DNA of 64,000 nucleotides, from assembly GCA_036852015.1 (NCBI GenBank), contig JAANDG010000592.1, positions 25,234 through 89,233 on the forward strand. The letters run 5' to 3'. Shown piece by piece: positions 24,381-36,310 of this stretch (its first letter is position 1; each line of letters starts with the position of its first letter). This stretch comes from Pelodera strongyloides. Taxonomy: Eukaryota; Nematoda; Chromadorea; Rhabditida; Rhabditidae. The translations under genes were made by a program, and so were the position numbers. The notes below the pieces were generated by a model, which searched no databases, was not told the origin of the DNA, and saw nothing but the letters and a program-made list of their open reading frames with translations.

Positions 24381-24601
24381 AGAGTCGGCGAGGTTCAACC
24401 TTTGACTAAGGCCTGCCATGCCATCAAGCACAGAACCTTAAATCTATATCTATCTAGGCAAACATGTTATTTTTTGTGTGTAATACATCTCTGTAATACG
24501 AGATCGAACATCGCACACCCACCTACGTGGAACTAACAACCAACATCCGGAATGAAGTCACTGGCGTTTTATAGGAAAATATTTATTTTTACGTTTCTTA
24601 T

Positions 24602-24757
24602 TTAAAGCGGCATAACATCCGGTTTGGCAGCCAGGGTATGCAAATATCACCGTGACACTGTGCAATTTTCCAGTCTAATTGTATTCATTTGCATGCAACA
24701 TGTGGGAATTCCGTTGTCAAACATGCGTTCCAAAAACCGTCCGTTATATTGCCTTAA
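24602..24757. mobile_element. TTAA MITE, family B
   Basis: TTAAAGCGGCATAACATCCGG at the left and CCGTCCGTTATATTGCCTTAA at the right, 156 bp. Confidence 0.75.
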
Positions 24758-25101
24758 CAATAAGATAATCCCGTTTTAGTTGGAAAAGTGACGAGTGACG
24801 ACTACACGTCATTGTCTAATTCATATTAAATATATTACGTCTTAATCCCATCAATATAGTATTAATATTATAACAATGGATAAAATAAGCCGTTTGGAAT
24901 GATTATTTCAAAAAAAGTCGCCTCAGGCGCATTGTTTCAAAAAAAAAATGAAAAAGTTTGTTGGTCACTCTAAACTCTAACACCAATGGGATTATAATTT
25001 ATTATGCTAAATTGAGTACGGTAACTGGTCTGTATGCTAATTTCGCTTTCGCCGGTTGATCTTGTTGTAGCCTGCAGTGTAGCGGAATTTTTTTTATGAA
25101 A

Positions 25102-25295
25102 TTAAAATGGTATGACACATGGTTTTGAAGCGTATTCGCGAAAAAGTCAGGAAAACTACCCTATGAATTATATGCAAATTTTTGTGTCCTGGTGAGTTAC
25201 CGACACATAATGGAACACTATATTATATGCATGTAATACATGGGACTATGGGAGTGCGGTTACTCGCTTCACAAATTGGTGTCATATTGCTTTAA
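25102..25295. mobile_element. TTAA MITE, family C
   Basis: TTAAAATGGTATGACACATGG at the left and TTGGTGTCATATTGCTTTAA at the right, 194 bp, TTAA at both ends. Confidence 0.75.
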
Positions 25296-25849
25296 AGTCT
25301 AAGGCACACCTTAGACCTAAAAATGTCAGAATCTTTTCTACGCAAAATCATGAAACAGTATACCAGTATACGTAACTTGAGCCTGAGTTTGTGTTTTATT
25401 TTTGGAAACCTCGTTATTACTCTATCTATTATTGAACTTAATAAGCTCGCAGAATGTCATTTCTAATTATATTTAATTGCTTGGCTACGGTAATTGCGGT
25501 AGTATTTCGCGTTTATAAGGTTGCGTTCTTTGTATAATAGTAAGTATAACTGCCGTTCTCAGAAAAAAGTTTCGCGAGATTATTTTTCGTTTTCGAGAAA
25601 TTTTGCTGGCACATTGACGACGTCTAACCCTCTTGTAGATATTTATCTTTATTTATTTTTATTTATAAATATACATTATGTTATATTATATTTATTTATT
25701 TTTATTAATAAATATAAGCATAAATTTGTATAATAATATTGCTATTTTTTTCTGTAGAACCTGTAGCTTTATGCACCGTTCTTTTTGTTGCTGTTACTGA
25801 GGAAAAATAGTATCTGCAGAAATAATGCATATGTTGTTTATTATAGATT

Positions 25850-25968
25850 TTAAAGCGATATATCTGGTGGTTTTTGCATCCAAATGACTATAGCCTAAAA
25901 GTCGCGTTATTTGCATACAGCGTCCATGCGTGGGAACACAACATCCACCATGAGTTTCACCGCTTTAA
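25850..25968. mobile_element. short TTAA MITE
   Basis: TTAAAGCGATATATCTGGTGG at the left and TCCACCATGAGTTTCACCGCTTTAA at the right, 119 bp. Terminus resembles families A to C but the interior is different. 25969-26756 follows with no gene; it contains the GC-rich patch 26220-26440 related to repeat Q. Confidence 0.65.
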
Positions 25969-26756
25969 TATATAGATATTCAGTGATTTCTGGCCATTAT
26001 CCTAGTGTGTTCCTGAGCCTTTAAAGTACATGGCTTTAATATACTCCTAATTAGATGAATAAATCAACCTCCAACAGGGAAGTGATATTTATCTTTTCAG
26101 CAGGTAATCTTATTACATACTATTTTATACAAGTTAATGGAATTTGCACGTATGCACGTACTAAATAAGGACGGAGATTTAGTTGTCCACAGGTCCACAG
26201 GAATGACCATGCATGCTTCTTTGCAATACGAGCGCGAAACTCCGTTAGTGCGCGGAGGAAATCAAGTGCGCCAGCATAAAGCCGCGCGCCTTTTCCATTC
26301 TTCGCCAGACTCTCGCCAGATTCTCGCGAATGCGCTGAGCAATCTCTGGCAAGGAAAGAGCGAAGCAGCGCGCACCCCCATGTTCCTACATCAATTTCGC
26401 ATTGTCGCTTGCCATTCGCCACGCACTATCTGAGTATCGCTAGATCCCTTGCACTGTTTCTGCGGATTCGGTTTATATAACAGTCTGTACTTTATTTTAC
26501 TTTATAGTTGAACAATAGACGTTTGGATTGGATAACGGCATTGTGCGGTTACGTAGCTTTCAAATTTTAACCCAAAAATTCGTTGTGATACTGTCAATAA
26601 TATGAAAAATTAAAAAAATATATTCTCGTGCGGTTCCAATATACTGTAAATTTTCATCATACTTGGAAATTGGAAACCCCATCAACGACAAGAAAGAGTC
26701 GTGCCCACACCCGTGCACAATAAAATTAGACCTACCCTGAAACACCTTGGGAATGT

Positions 26757-26933
26757 TTAAAGCAAAATACCAGCCGGTTTTTGAAACGCACCTCAAATAT
26801 CTCTTATGCAGTTACGCTAAAACGGTTCTATTGGGTCTATTTTTTTATTCAAATGTATGACCCTTGCATATAAAGCATAGGAAAGCAGGGAGTACTCGAT
26901 GCGTTTCAAAAACCGGCCTGTATTTCGCTTTAA
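26757..26933. mobile_element. TTAA MITE, family A
   Basis: TTAAAGCAAAATACCAGCCGG at the left, CCGGCCTGTATTTCGCTTTAA at the right. Its right TTAA is also the left TTAA of the next element. Confidence 0.85.
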
Positions 26934-27412
26934 AGGGATAGGTTCACCTCAAATCACCCCTCTTTTTATTGTTTTTATTGATAATAGCACAAATATCATT
27001 CACAAGGAAAATTAAATCATTCACAGAACAATACGATTCGCAGAATAAGCTTCCTTTATTGGAAGCTAGTTGATCGGAAGCCAAAATCTAAACTCAAAAA
27101 CTAATACCGTACACAGATCGCGCGGGCTAATGGCAATTAGCCAAGGTACAAACTACACGTCATTATTTTCCGCCGGTAGTATCATTTAATTCGCTCTTGG
27201 CTAATTGCCATCAGCCCGTGCTATCTGTGTACGGTATTAGTTTTTGAGTTTAGATTTTGGCTTCCGATCAACTAGCTTCCAATAAAGGAAGCTTCTTCTG
27301 CGAGGCGTATTGTTCTGTGATTGATTTAATTTTCATTGTGAATGATATTTGCGCTATTATCAATAAAAACAATAAAAAAGAGAGGTGATTTGAGATGAAC
27401 CTATCCCTTTAA
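26930..27412. mobile_element. TTAA palindromic element, family D
   Basis: A 483-bp near-complete palindrome. It starts TTAAAGGGATAGGTTCACCTC and ends with the reverse complement. The arms are almost identical through GGAAGCTAGTTGATCGG and CCGTACACAGAT, up to a short loop near 27150-27180. Long arms of this kind would form a strong hairpin in single-stranded DNA. No coding capacity. Confidence 0.9.
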
Positions 27413-28360
27413 GTTTAGACCAGCCGAGCCGTTGTAGAATTAGCCAGTTATTTTAAATTTTCGCCCTTTTCAATTAGAAAAAAAAGAAAAAAATCGTCGA
27501 TTTGAGTAAAATGCAATTAGGTGGATTGTCTGTTGGTTGCTATGACTATATATGACGAAATTAAGGTTCTATTCGAAACATTTTCGAATTATAAATGTTT
27601 ATTTATACTAATTTAGGCAGATATAAATATTTTATTTATTTATTAGAGTTTTTCCTAGGGAAACGGTTTTCGGTTATTAAATTTTGTTTTGAAAACAGCC
27701 TTACATTCTCGCCTAAGAGATGTCAGACTGTCAGAGTGCGCGCGATTCGATGTGCCTGCGGCTGTAAGATCGCGCTAGTGTGGCACATTATGGTTTTTAC
27801 TTAACAAGTGCGCCAAACACTGGCGGTGAATGTGACCAGATAAGCAATCGAGTATTATATTAGCTCCCCAGGATTATTAAACAAGGCAATCAAGTAATGA
27901 GCACCTGCTGCATGCTTAAATATTAAAGAGTCGAGAAACACACAATTTTGCTAGTTTGTCATAATATTCCGGTTCTCCATACGAGTTTACACATGGGAAC
28001 GTCATTGTGTAGATATAGCCATTAGACTCAGCATTTATAATATCTCGACCCTCATTTTTCTCGTGAGCCTGACCCTTTAACTCAATTGTGCAAAAGGACT
28101 GAAGGCTAATAAAATTATCTGTCTACGTTTCTTTTCGATCACCTCATCGGTAAGCCAATCAGTTTAGTTTATAATGTCATGATGACTTTCGTAAACCGCA
28201 CGTTTACAAATACCCTGCCAGAGTCTCAATTGTTTTAGGGTGTAGATCACGGTACAAACTACGTACAAGAAACTCTTGTTTCATTTTCTAGATAATTTGA
28301 TCTCCTATTATGAGTTGATATGAGTAGTTTACCATATCTGAGAAGGTATGCATATGGAGG
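27413..28360. other. intergenic stretch
   Basis: AT-rich. No repeat relationship noticed and no exon with paired splice sites supported. Confidence 0.4.
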
Positions 28361-28855
28361 GGGAGAGAGAGACAGAGAGAGAGAGAGAGAGACGAAAGAG
28401 CTTTTAATTGATATGCTGAGAAAGGGGGGATCTAGCGAAGGAGAGAGCGAGAGAGAGAAAAAAAAAGAGAGAGAGAGATGGAGAGGGCGCTTTTACGTAG
28501 ACCAGGACGTGGTTTGTTGGAAACATTTCCTTTTGAGGAATAGCTCGGGGGATCAACACCCCATCAGGCACCCCACTCAGAAAGGCATCAATTTACTGTG
28601 ACCTCACCTTTCAGTCTCTCTATCTCAATTAGGATGAGTCTCCTCTCTCTCTTCCTCCTCTCTCTGTCTCTCTCTCTCTGTCCGCTTTCTTTATCTCTTC
28701 GTCTTTCACTCTTCTCTTTTCTCTGCATTTCTCTTCCTCTTTCTCTCTCTCTCTCTCTCCTTTTCTCTGCATCTCTCTAATCTCTGCTACTTTCCTCTCT
28801 CTCTCTTCCCCCCCCCCCTCTCTCTCTCTCTCTCTTCACTTTCTTTATAGTTTCT

Positions 28856-28887
<32 letters not shown>

Positions 28888-28925
28888 CTTCTCTCGCCCT
28901 CTCTACACCTATCTCTCTCTCTCTC
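28361..28925. repeat. GA/CT microsatellite block
   Basis: GA-rich tracts (28361-28480) followed, after about 130 bp, by long interrupted CT tracts (28610-28925), giving an inverted purine/pyrimidine arrangement. Overlapping open frames are low complexity. Confidence 0.9.
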
Positions 28926-29320
28926 TTCCTGTTTCTTCCGAATCTGTTGCTCTAGCTCCTTGGCTTGGTCTATAGGTCATTAGTCGGAAGCAAATGAATA
29001 CACGCAACATTTCCTCCTTTTATAATCAGAGTTCACTTCTTATTAAGCTATAGTATTCTTTTTCTCCGTTTAAGTCGTACCGTACACGTCAACGCAAGCT
29101 ATAATAATTGAAGGAACGGGCTCTGCTGCGGCAGACGCGCGGCACCAATATCAAAAGCTTCAGCACACGCCGATCTGGTTCGAGCATTTAATTCCTTTCA
29201 TTGTCCGCTAAGCCACTTTGTGCCGCGGTATTGTTTTACACTTACTGATTTGTTCTATCAAGTATTATTGATTTATTTTCCAAATTATCGATTTTTCCAG
29301 AAGCTGCCTCCTCGCGTTCA

Positions 29321-31892
29321 ATGTGCCGCGGGGTGCGGGTCGAGGACGAGTTCACATGGATATGCGGGTTTTGGATGCGCAATCGATCGATAGTGATATT
29401 CTTGGCAACCGTCCAATTTGTTGTCGCAGCGATTTCGCTCGCGCAACACTTTTACTCGGTGGCCAAGCATGGAAAGGTAGGGATTGGTATTCAAAAGGGT
29501 TAACCAGAAAATTATTGAGACAATAATGTAACACTCTGAATTTGTATGTTTGCACACAACATTAACATAACATTTATTACGAGACATGAGAAATGAACCG
29601 CGCAGGTTTTATCAAGAAAAAACCAATATCAAGACAAAATAACATGTACGAGAGAAAATAGAAATAAAGCTGAAAACGATATAAATTTCGGCCCTGCGTT
29701 TTTTTTAGGGAATAGTTCGTATATTTGTAGTTTGTAAACTGATTGGTTCTCAGCCGGCAGTTATCCGGATGATATGTAGATAAGTTAGAATACGGTGTAT
29801 TGCAGTTTTACCAAAAGTCAAAATGTAGCCTAAGCCTCAGCCTAATCCTAAGTTACCACGTAAGAATTACAGATCTTCAACTGCAAGTTTAATGCCACAG
29901 CCGATGATGAGTTCCTCGAGGCGGATATAATTATTTTCGATTTTGGACTGTTCCACGAATTAATTCAGGTCTGATTTTCTTGTTATATTTTTGTGAAAGT
30001 TTGTTAAAGTGTTGCGCGGCAATGTCGTGGCACACGAATAGGCGCGACAGAGTTTCGCCACGCACTGCGTCTAGTCGTTGCTTTTGTATGTCGTCTTGTC
30101 GGCTTCCAGTAAAGCATGCTATTTGGCAGTTTGAGAAAAAATATCTTAGAAACTGGGAACTCGAAAAATCGAAACTGAAATTGAAACTGAACTCCGAAAT
30201 ATGCATATTGAAATTTCAGGTCCAAGAATGCATTGCCAACTACTTGGACGGTGGTTATATGCGCTGTTTATGGTGTCTGGGGCAAATGGCTGCTATTGTA
30301 CTAACACTTGTTGTCTGTTTCTGTATCAGGTATGATAGGAGTTAATATTATGATATTATGATGATATGATACTATGATATTATGATATTATGATGATATG
30401 ATACTATGATATTATGATATTATGATGATATGATATTATGATATTATGATATTATGATATTATGATGATACGATACTATGATATTATGATATTATGATAT
30501 GTATCAGGTATAATAGGAAATTTAAATTTCCGAATTTCCGCGCATTTAGACAAACATAATGCCAGCTGTGAGCCTGGAAAGTTTTGCGATTGAGCCGCGG
30601 TTCCCCGGCAGCGGTTAGGCCGCTGTTAGCCTGCGGCGCGTCGGGAACTCAGTTCAGCTACAAAAAGGTCATGTACAGATCGGTATAAAGAAGTATCTTA
30701 ATACTACCCGACTTAATCAACATTTGTAGAAAACAATTTGTTTGAATAATTAATTAATTTCAGAAATCCCCATCCACTCCTACTATGGCCTGTGCTAATT
30801 ATGCAGAACGCATATTGCTTCGGTCTAGTCATTTTAACGATTGGTTGGTTTTTATATTTTAAACTTTAGGAACAAACCAAATGCATTAAAGCGGAATATC
30901 GGCAGGTTTTTGAAACGGATAGTGGACAACTAAGTTTCTACGTATTTATGCTAATTTACTCGAATTCAGCTCGATTTTTGATTCTAATTCATGTACATTT
31001 GCATAAGATGCACAATATTGCTGCTGTGCTCGATGTGTTTCAAAAATCGGCTCGTATTTCGCTTTAAAAAGTGTAAACGAAATCTCTTAATCAATATGAG
31101 CGTGATCCGTTAGTCAAGGGTGGTTCAACATAGTTTTCAAAGTGTATGTCTTGTTCCACAGTGCGTTAGACGACGAGTTCCAGAATATAAATTGACCGAC
31201 GACTTCGGGCTAAGGCTAGAAATTACAGATCGATCAATGATAAAACCAATTAACAGATTTATAATCAAACCAAGAGTTTGCCAAACTATCTGCTCATTTT
31301 CCACGATACCAATTGATTGCGATACCATGTACTGTACCAATTTAGCCGTAGTACCATTTTGGATGTATTGTACCAATTTAGTCGTAGTATCATTTTGGAT
31401 GTGCTGTACCAATTTAGCCGTAGCACCATTTTGGATGTACTGTACCAATTTAGCCGTAGTACAATTTTGGATGTACTGTACCAATTTAGCCGTAGTGCAA
31501 TTTTGGATGTACTGTACCAATTTAGCCTTAGTACCATTTTGGTGAGCCTGCCCGCCCTTATAAAAATAAAAAATAAATATAAAATTGTTTTCAGCTACCG
31601 CCGATAAGCTTCTCGTATCTATATTGAATCCTGTGGATCCACGAATGAACTTATTAATTCTCTATTTTGGAGTTGGCACGGGCATAAATCACCTATTTTG
31701 CTATATATTATGGTATGATTTTTCTCGATTTTACAATTTCCTTTCTGGGATGTTACGTGCACTATGGCGCCACGATATATTGAGGTATCATAGGCTCGTA
31801 GGATTTGTGCGGCGCTGATCTCGCTCAGCTCTAAGTGCGCGGCAAGCGCGGATGTTTTGGGCAGCTTCATTGCCCGTCTTATGATGCCCTTA

Positions 31893-31923
<31 letters not shown>

Positions 31924-32042
31924 GGTAATACAAACTTTCCACGTTGATACGGTAATTTCCTTATTTTAGGCACTACTACTGGTTTGAGGAGTTCCAATTT
32001 ACCGCGCGCACAGGGAAGCATGTCATACCATTCTGGGTGTGA
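29321..32042 (+). CDS. four-transmembrane protein gene, five exons
   Basis: Exons 29321-29476, 30220-30329, 30764-30843, 31595-31712 and 31970-32042 join in phase to 179 codons including TGA. The acceptors end TTTCAG or TTTTAG; donors are GTAGGG, GTATGA, the weaker GTTGGT, and GTATGA. The protein has four hydrophobic segments: IVIFLATVQFVVAAISLA, QMAAIVLTLVVCFCI, a Leu/Val-rich stretch in exon 3 ending GLVILTI, and NLLILYFGVG onward. It ends in a short polar tail beginning HYYWFEEF. The first exon has ICGFWMRNRS before TM1, reminiscent of small nematode four-TM proteins, but no family is assigned. TTTTTCCAG lies 20 bp before the ATG, so a 5' UTR intron or a spliced leader is possible. Introns hold minisatellites, a MITE and repeat P. 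The last codons lie in DNA resembling the intron 3 minisatellite. Confidence 0.72.
29827..29851. repeat. degenerate GCCTAA repeats in intron 1
   Basis: AGCCTAAGCCTCAGCCTAATCC: three to four imperfect units of the same hexamer as at 16886 and 19491. Confidence 0.6.
30337..30505. repeat. ATGATATT minisatellite in intron 2
   Basis: Tandem TATGATATTATGATGATATGA-type units of mixed 8-9 bp period, directly after the exon 2 donor of the four-TM gene. Confidence 0.92.
30888..31067. mobile_element. TTAA MITE, family A, in intron 3 of the four-TM gene
   Basis: TTAAAGCGGAATATCGGCAGG at the left and CGGCTCGTATTTCGCTTTAA at the right, 180 bp, TTAA at both ends. Confidence 0.82.
31316..31546. repeat. 36-bp minisatellite in intron 3
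   Basis: About six units, each with GTACCATTTTGG, ATGTACTGTACC and AATTTAGCCGTA. The unit length is a multiple of three, so long false open frames appear on both strands. Related words (ACCATTTTGG, CCATTTTGGGTG) recur after 32000. Confidence 0.93.
31890..31918. repeat. short CT tract in intron 4
   Basis: A short CT run, 50 bp upstream of the last acceptor of the four-TM gene. Confidence 0.8.
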
Positions 32043-32364
32043 TACCATTTTATAGGCTGTGCTCCATTTTGGGTGTCTAACATTTCGGCCCTGGTACCAT
32101 TTTGGTTGCGGTAGAGTCATTTTTAATCGTAATCAGTGTGATATGACGCAAAAAGACTAACCGCAGAACCACCATAACAAGCACATCGAATTTGCTCATA
32201 TTGAGTTGTACATGGTCCAAATGTGGGCCAAAAGCGGTGGCACATATTTGGGCCAGGCCCATGGCTAGGGATCAGTAATTAGGAGTAATTAGAAGCAATT
32301 GCCCTGTATCGCGCCCACAGGGGAACACTATTACATATTACTTCCGTAATTGCCTTCCGATTTT

Positions 32365-32542
32365 TTAAAGCGAAATACCGGCCGGTTTTTAAACGCACCG
32401 TGCGCAACTGTGTTCTTACGTAATTTATACTAAGTTGCTCGAATTTAACTTTATTTTTTTATTTTATCCTCACTTGCATAAGCTGCATAAAAATGATGGT
32501 CTATTCGATGTGTTTCAAATACCGGCCGGTATTTCGCTTTAA
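32365..32542. mobile_element. TTAA MITE, family A
   Basis: TTAAAGCGAAATACCGGCCGG at the left and CCGGCCGGTATTTCGCTTTAA at the right, 178 bp. Confidence 0.85.
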
Positions 32543-33821
32543 CGTTAGACTTTAGGTTTGACAAGTAGTGCATAAAAATTGCATAACAATTGCAATTCAA
32601 TTTTTTTTTTTGAATTTTAACTAACAAAGTAGATTCTTGAACTTCTTGAATATATTGAAGGCGAAATATCATTTTATTAATCACATTTTATGTTTGATGC
32701 TAGTAATTTTGAATTTTCGCTTAGACAATTAGACAATTAGTGTTGTGCTTTTCAACAGCGTGCCTCCTCATGGAATACCATCTAATATTGTAGAATATGA
32801 ACTAATAACGCCTAAATTTCCTTGCATTGCATATAGTTAAACGGGTTGCAGATTATTATATTCGCTAAACATTACGAGTTTATGTTTTATGATTATGAAC
32901 ACACTTTCTACCTTCTTTTTGTTTTAATAAAGAAAGTTGTCATGTGTCATGTATTTGGAGTTTGTGATTGTATGGTGGTTTGGTTATTTTCATTCAGAAG
33001 AACCTTGTGACGACGAATCATTATTAAAAATGATGGAGACTGTTTCATTTATAAACTGTTGGATGGTTTATTTTTATGGATCGAAGACCGTACAATCTCT
33101 GATTTCTGAAATGTATTTCTGATTATATAAAGGTTTATTGAGGATATGTAATGATTACTGCATGCCGTGAACCATACGCAGATGAACATGAAAAATGAGT
33201 AGAACAAAAATTCGTGCTCGCTTAGCGTAGATACAAACGAGTGCAGTTGTCCATCATACAGTTCAAAAACCAGTTGTCAGGCCGCTTTACGTACTTACCG
33301 GAAGAGCAGGACCAACCGCTCAATTTCCAGGAGGGTCAAGACATGTCTTACGGACTAGGTTCGGACTTCTTTTTTCGTTTCGGAATCAGAGTTTCGGATT
33401 TCAGAATTTCAGACTTTCAGACTTTCGGAGTTTCGGAGTTTCGGACTATGTTCACGTTTCGGTATCTTGAATCTTGACCACAGAAAAAAACTCCACAAAC
33501 ATTTTTTGCATTATATTAAAATCGATGTGAGTGAGATTTGATCCCGCCGTAACACAGACACACTCGGTTAGACAAGAAAAATATACAAATAATTTATCAT
33601 ACAAAACATTTAATATAGCTGAGACCACGCAAACTGTTTCTTCAATTCGTTAAATTTACGAAAAACCGACCTAAACACACTCAAAAATACTACGTTTCAT
33701 ACAATTTTCTTGTTGTCGATAAAGCTGAAGTATTAAGTATTAAAAAACAGAAATAGTCTATTAGTATTAGTAGTATTGCTAGTAAATAAATAATACATAA
33801 AAAAAACAGGTTCAAGACTTG
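32543..33821. other. intergenic stretch with TTTCGGA repeats
   Basis: AT-rich, no gene supported. 33358-33460 holds a short array of TTTCGGA/TTTCAGA heptamer-like units. Confidence 0.45.
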
Positions 33822-34310
33822 TATAAAAAGATTGACATCACTGAAAAGTAGTGCGAAACTAGCATTTATACAATAAAAGATAAATTGAAATGCAGAAGGC
33901 AATCGTCTTTGAGATAACAGCCGAACGCAGCAAACTATCATCATAAACCTTTAATTCACCCTCTATTCTGAGTTCGTGCTCCACAGTTGGAGCCGGGGTG
34001 TTTGGATATCGAGTCGTAGATTCACCAGTGCAGTTGAACTTTTCTATCAGACGGCTTTTCCTGAACAAGCATAAATCTGCATAAAGGAACATCTGACCAT
34101 TCTTCTATAGAGAGTGTAGTGCTTGCTTGAAATCGGTTTTCATTAGAGCAAATTGGTAGCAATTTCGTTTGCGAAGGAACAAGGTGCTCAATCACTATCA
34201 TTGACCAGGAAGTGAACTAATTGAAACCAAAAACCCAGAGCAGGCCGGCCCGTATGTTTCAGGCACGGGGCCCGCGCGGAGTTCAGATCTCTTGCGAAGA
34301 CGGGTCTAAC
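33822..34310. repeat. left arm of an inverted duplication
   Basis: Covers copy C's last exon plus about 250 bp of the preceding intron. It is near-identical, in reverse complement, to 39539-39996 around gene A's last exon. Differences are a few substitutions, small indels, and the 41-bp deletion in the gene A copy. Confidence 0.88.
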
Positions 34311-35103
34311 TTTGAATGTTTTTTAAACATACGTAGGTCTAGATTAATACCATAAAAAACAACGCTTACATGAGAAAACAGCACGCATTGTACGTGTTAA
34401 CTTCCACCGAGTGCCGTTCTGTAGTGTGTGTTTTGGCCAAGTCGAGGTCGTTCTGGAGCTCGATCTCAAAATTAGCGCATACCTCGTGCATATCCTTCTT
34501 GAAGTCTGCACTATCTTTATGCTGAAAATGGAAAGTTCATCCCACATAAAACATCGCAAAAATGGAAGATTTCAACACATCCCCTAAGATTATCTCCTCC
34601 ACTATAGGCCTGCAAGAGCAGGTACGGATAGTTTCAAGTAATAAGGCGACGAGTCAGGTAGATTAGATTTCCGTTCATCACATTTAACGAAATTATAGGA
34701 AGCTATTTCACACAAATGCTTATTTAGCCAAAATGAAGCAAGAGTGAAATACTCTGGCCCTCAACCGCGCACCTAGCCGCCGCCCCCTCTTTTTGGTGGG
34801 GCACTGCACAGCACAGTTGAGGACCAGAGATCGCCAAGCAAGGCACCGCGTACCTATGCGTGTAGTTTGCATTTTCAATCTAAGCGGCTGGGAGTGTGGT
34901 ACGTTGCGCACTCGGTAGCGCAGTGTACAAATTGTTGGAAAATTCTCAGCGTATTACCTTGAGGAAATTCTTCTGGATATAATAACGAATGCAGTGTGTC
35001 GCTCGGTTTCCAAACTCGGCCATAACTCTCCAAGGGTCCTTTTCTTCTCTACATAGAACATAGGTATCATTGTACATTCTCCCTTCTGATCGATCATTGC
35101 ACC
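33859..35103 (-). pseudogene. 5'-truncated copy C of the Cys-rich secreted protein family
   Basis: Three exons in order on the minus strand correspond to exons 5-7 of genes A and B: 35103-34958 (WCNDRSEG... CIRYYIQKNF), 34521-34370 (152 nt, ends NTYNACCF) and 34060-33859 (202 nt, FNCTGES ... LLLYKC, TAG). Lengths and phases match gene B exactly in the last two. Exon 5 lacks its first residues: the sequence left of the Trp codon is a GC-rich GTGTAGGC-type repeat. Exons 1-4 were not found up to gene A's start. The terminal exon is intact here and encodes the hydrophobic tail that gene A has lost. Probably non-functional alone, unless upstream exons exist beyond what I can recognise. Confidence 0.75.
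34745..34915. repeat. GC-rich repeat related to the 17.8-kb inverted repeat
   Basis: Shares CTCAACCGCGCACC, GAGGACCAGAG and GCGGCTGGG with the arms at 17844-18918. Lies in the intron between copy C exons 5 and 6. Compact palindromic version without the tRNA-like part. Confidence 0.6.
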
Positions 35104-35360
35104 AGCCCCATTTCGGGCCTGGTGTAGGCGGCGCACTGGTCCAGTGCAGGCATGGTGTAGGCCTGAGGACGGCGATCTTCAACTTTCGTGTGTATTTTAG
35201 TTCGCCTACACCACGCCTACATCGGGCCCACACCAGGCACACCAGCCGCCCACATTTCCTGTGTCTCTCGAGCAACTTTCTCATTTATGGGCGAGGTGTA
35301 GGCGGGGTGTAGGCGACACACCTTTTTCGGGCCCAGTGTAGGCCGCGCACCGGCCAAGTT
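35104..35360. repeat. GTGTAGGC GC-rich repeat abutting truncated exon
   Basis: Words TTCGGGCC and GTGTAGGC/GCCTACAC recur in both orientations; the ends read TTTCGGGCCTGGTGTAGGC and TTTCGGGCCCAGTGTAGGC. It replaces the start of copy C exon 5, so it is either an insertion or the breakpoint of the duplication. Confidence 0.6.
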
Positions 35361-35852
35361 TCCTCAGTGTATTTAGTATCAACCGCTATACGGGCAATTA
35401 TACACTACGGTATTAGTAAAACGCATACGCAGTGATTTCTCTCCCTGAGTTCGTTTTTGCTGTACTTTGGTGCTGGAACCGTATTTTTCTTCACATCTTT
35501 GAATATTTAATGAAAAAAACACGACGAATTTGTAGTGGCTGCGACCCTTTGAGCGGGAGATTTAATTTTTGGAGGCGTGTCCTCATTGTACCTTTTTCAG
35601 TCGAGTCCAATGTATGACGGATCGTACAAGTACGTTTATTTCCATACACAATGCGAAAAATGCTTTTTTGGCCACGTTATTTTTCCTGTTTCTATTCACT
35701 TACGTTGTTTTTTTATGTTGTTTTTCTGTAATAGCACTAGTTATATTATTTTTGACTAAAAAGACCCAAATTGGATACCATTTCGCTATAAGGCGGAAGC
35801 TGTATGTTGCATTAAGTTGCATGCAAATCAACGCATTTTGCTAGTATTATAA

Positions 35853-36117
35853 TGGGGTCTCGTTGTATGGCAGTTTGCTTCCAAGCATCAAATGTGCATC
35901 TCGTGCATGATTTTGCATACACCATTGAAAGTTAGAAAATGCACCATTGATAATACTAGACGAGGCGAAAATGCAGTTTATGCACGCTCGAAAAAAATAG
36001 TCCTGTGGCTACCGCCGCGGGACCATTTTCTGCGCGCACGCCACATCATGCGGGAAAGTATGCACGCACGCCTAAAACGTGCGGGAAAGTATGCGCCGCA
36101 CTATGCGCCCCAGAACG
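35853..36117. mobile_element. TGGGGTCTCG MITE (left part)
   Basis: TGGGGTCTCGTTGTATGGC after TAA, then a body closely matching the complete element at 59570-59859 up to TACCGCCGCGGGACCATTTT; the rest diverges and no right terminus is seen. Lies about 200 bp upstream of gene A's start codon. Confidence 0.65.
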
Positions 36118-36310
36118 TAGTAGATCCAACCCGAACGATAAATTTGCATGTTTCCCTTTCGGAAAGAGCAACCTGAACGCGCCCTTAGGGTATCATTCAA
36201 ATCAGCATCGGACACAAATTTGCATAACAATTATGAAATCGACAATCCATGCCGCGTGGATAAAACATCGCACGGTTATATGAACACGTTCTCTTCAACT
36301 ATTCATTCGA

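Noticed and set aside
31120..31607. Overlapping 90-140 codon repetitive proteins on both strands
   Set aside because: The 36-bp minisatellite unit is divisible by three, so all frames stay open without coding meaning.
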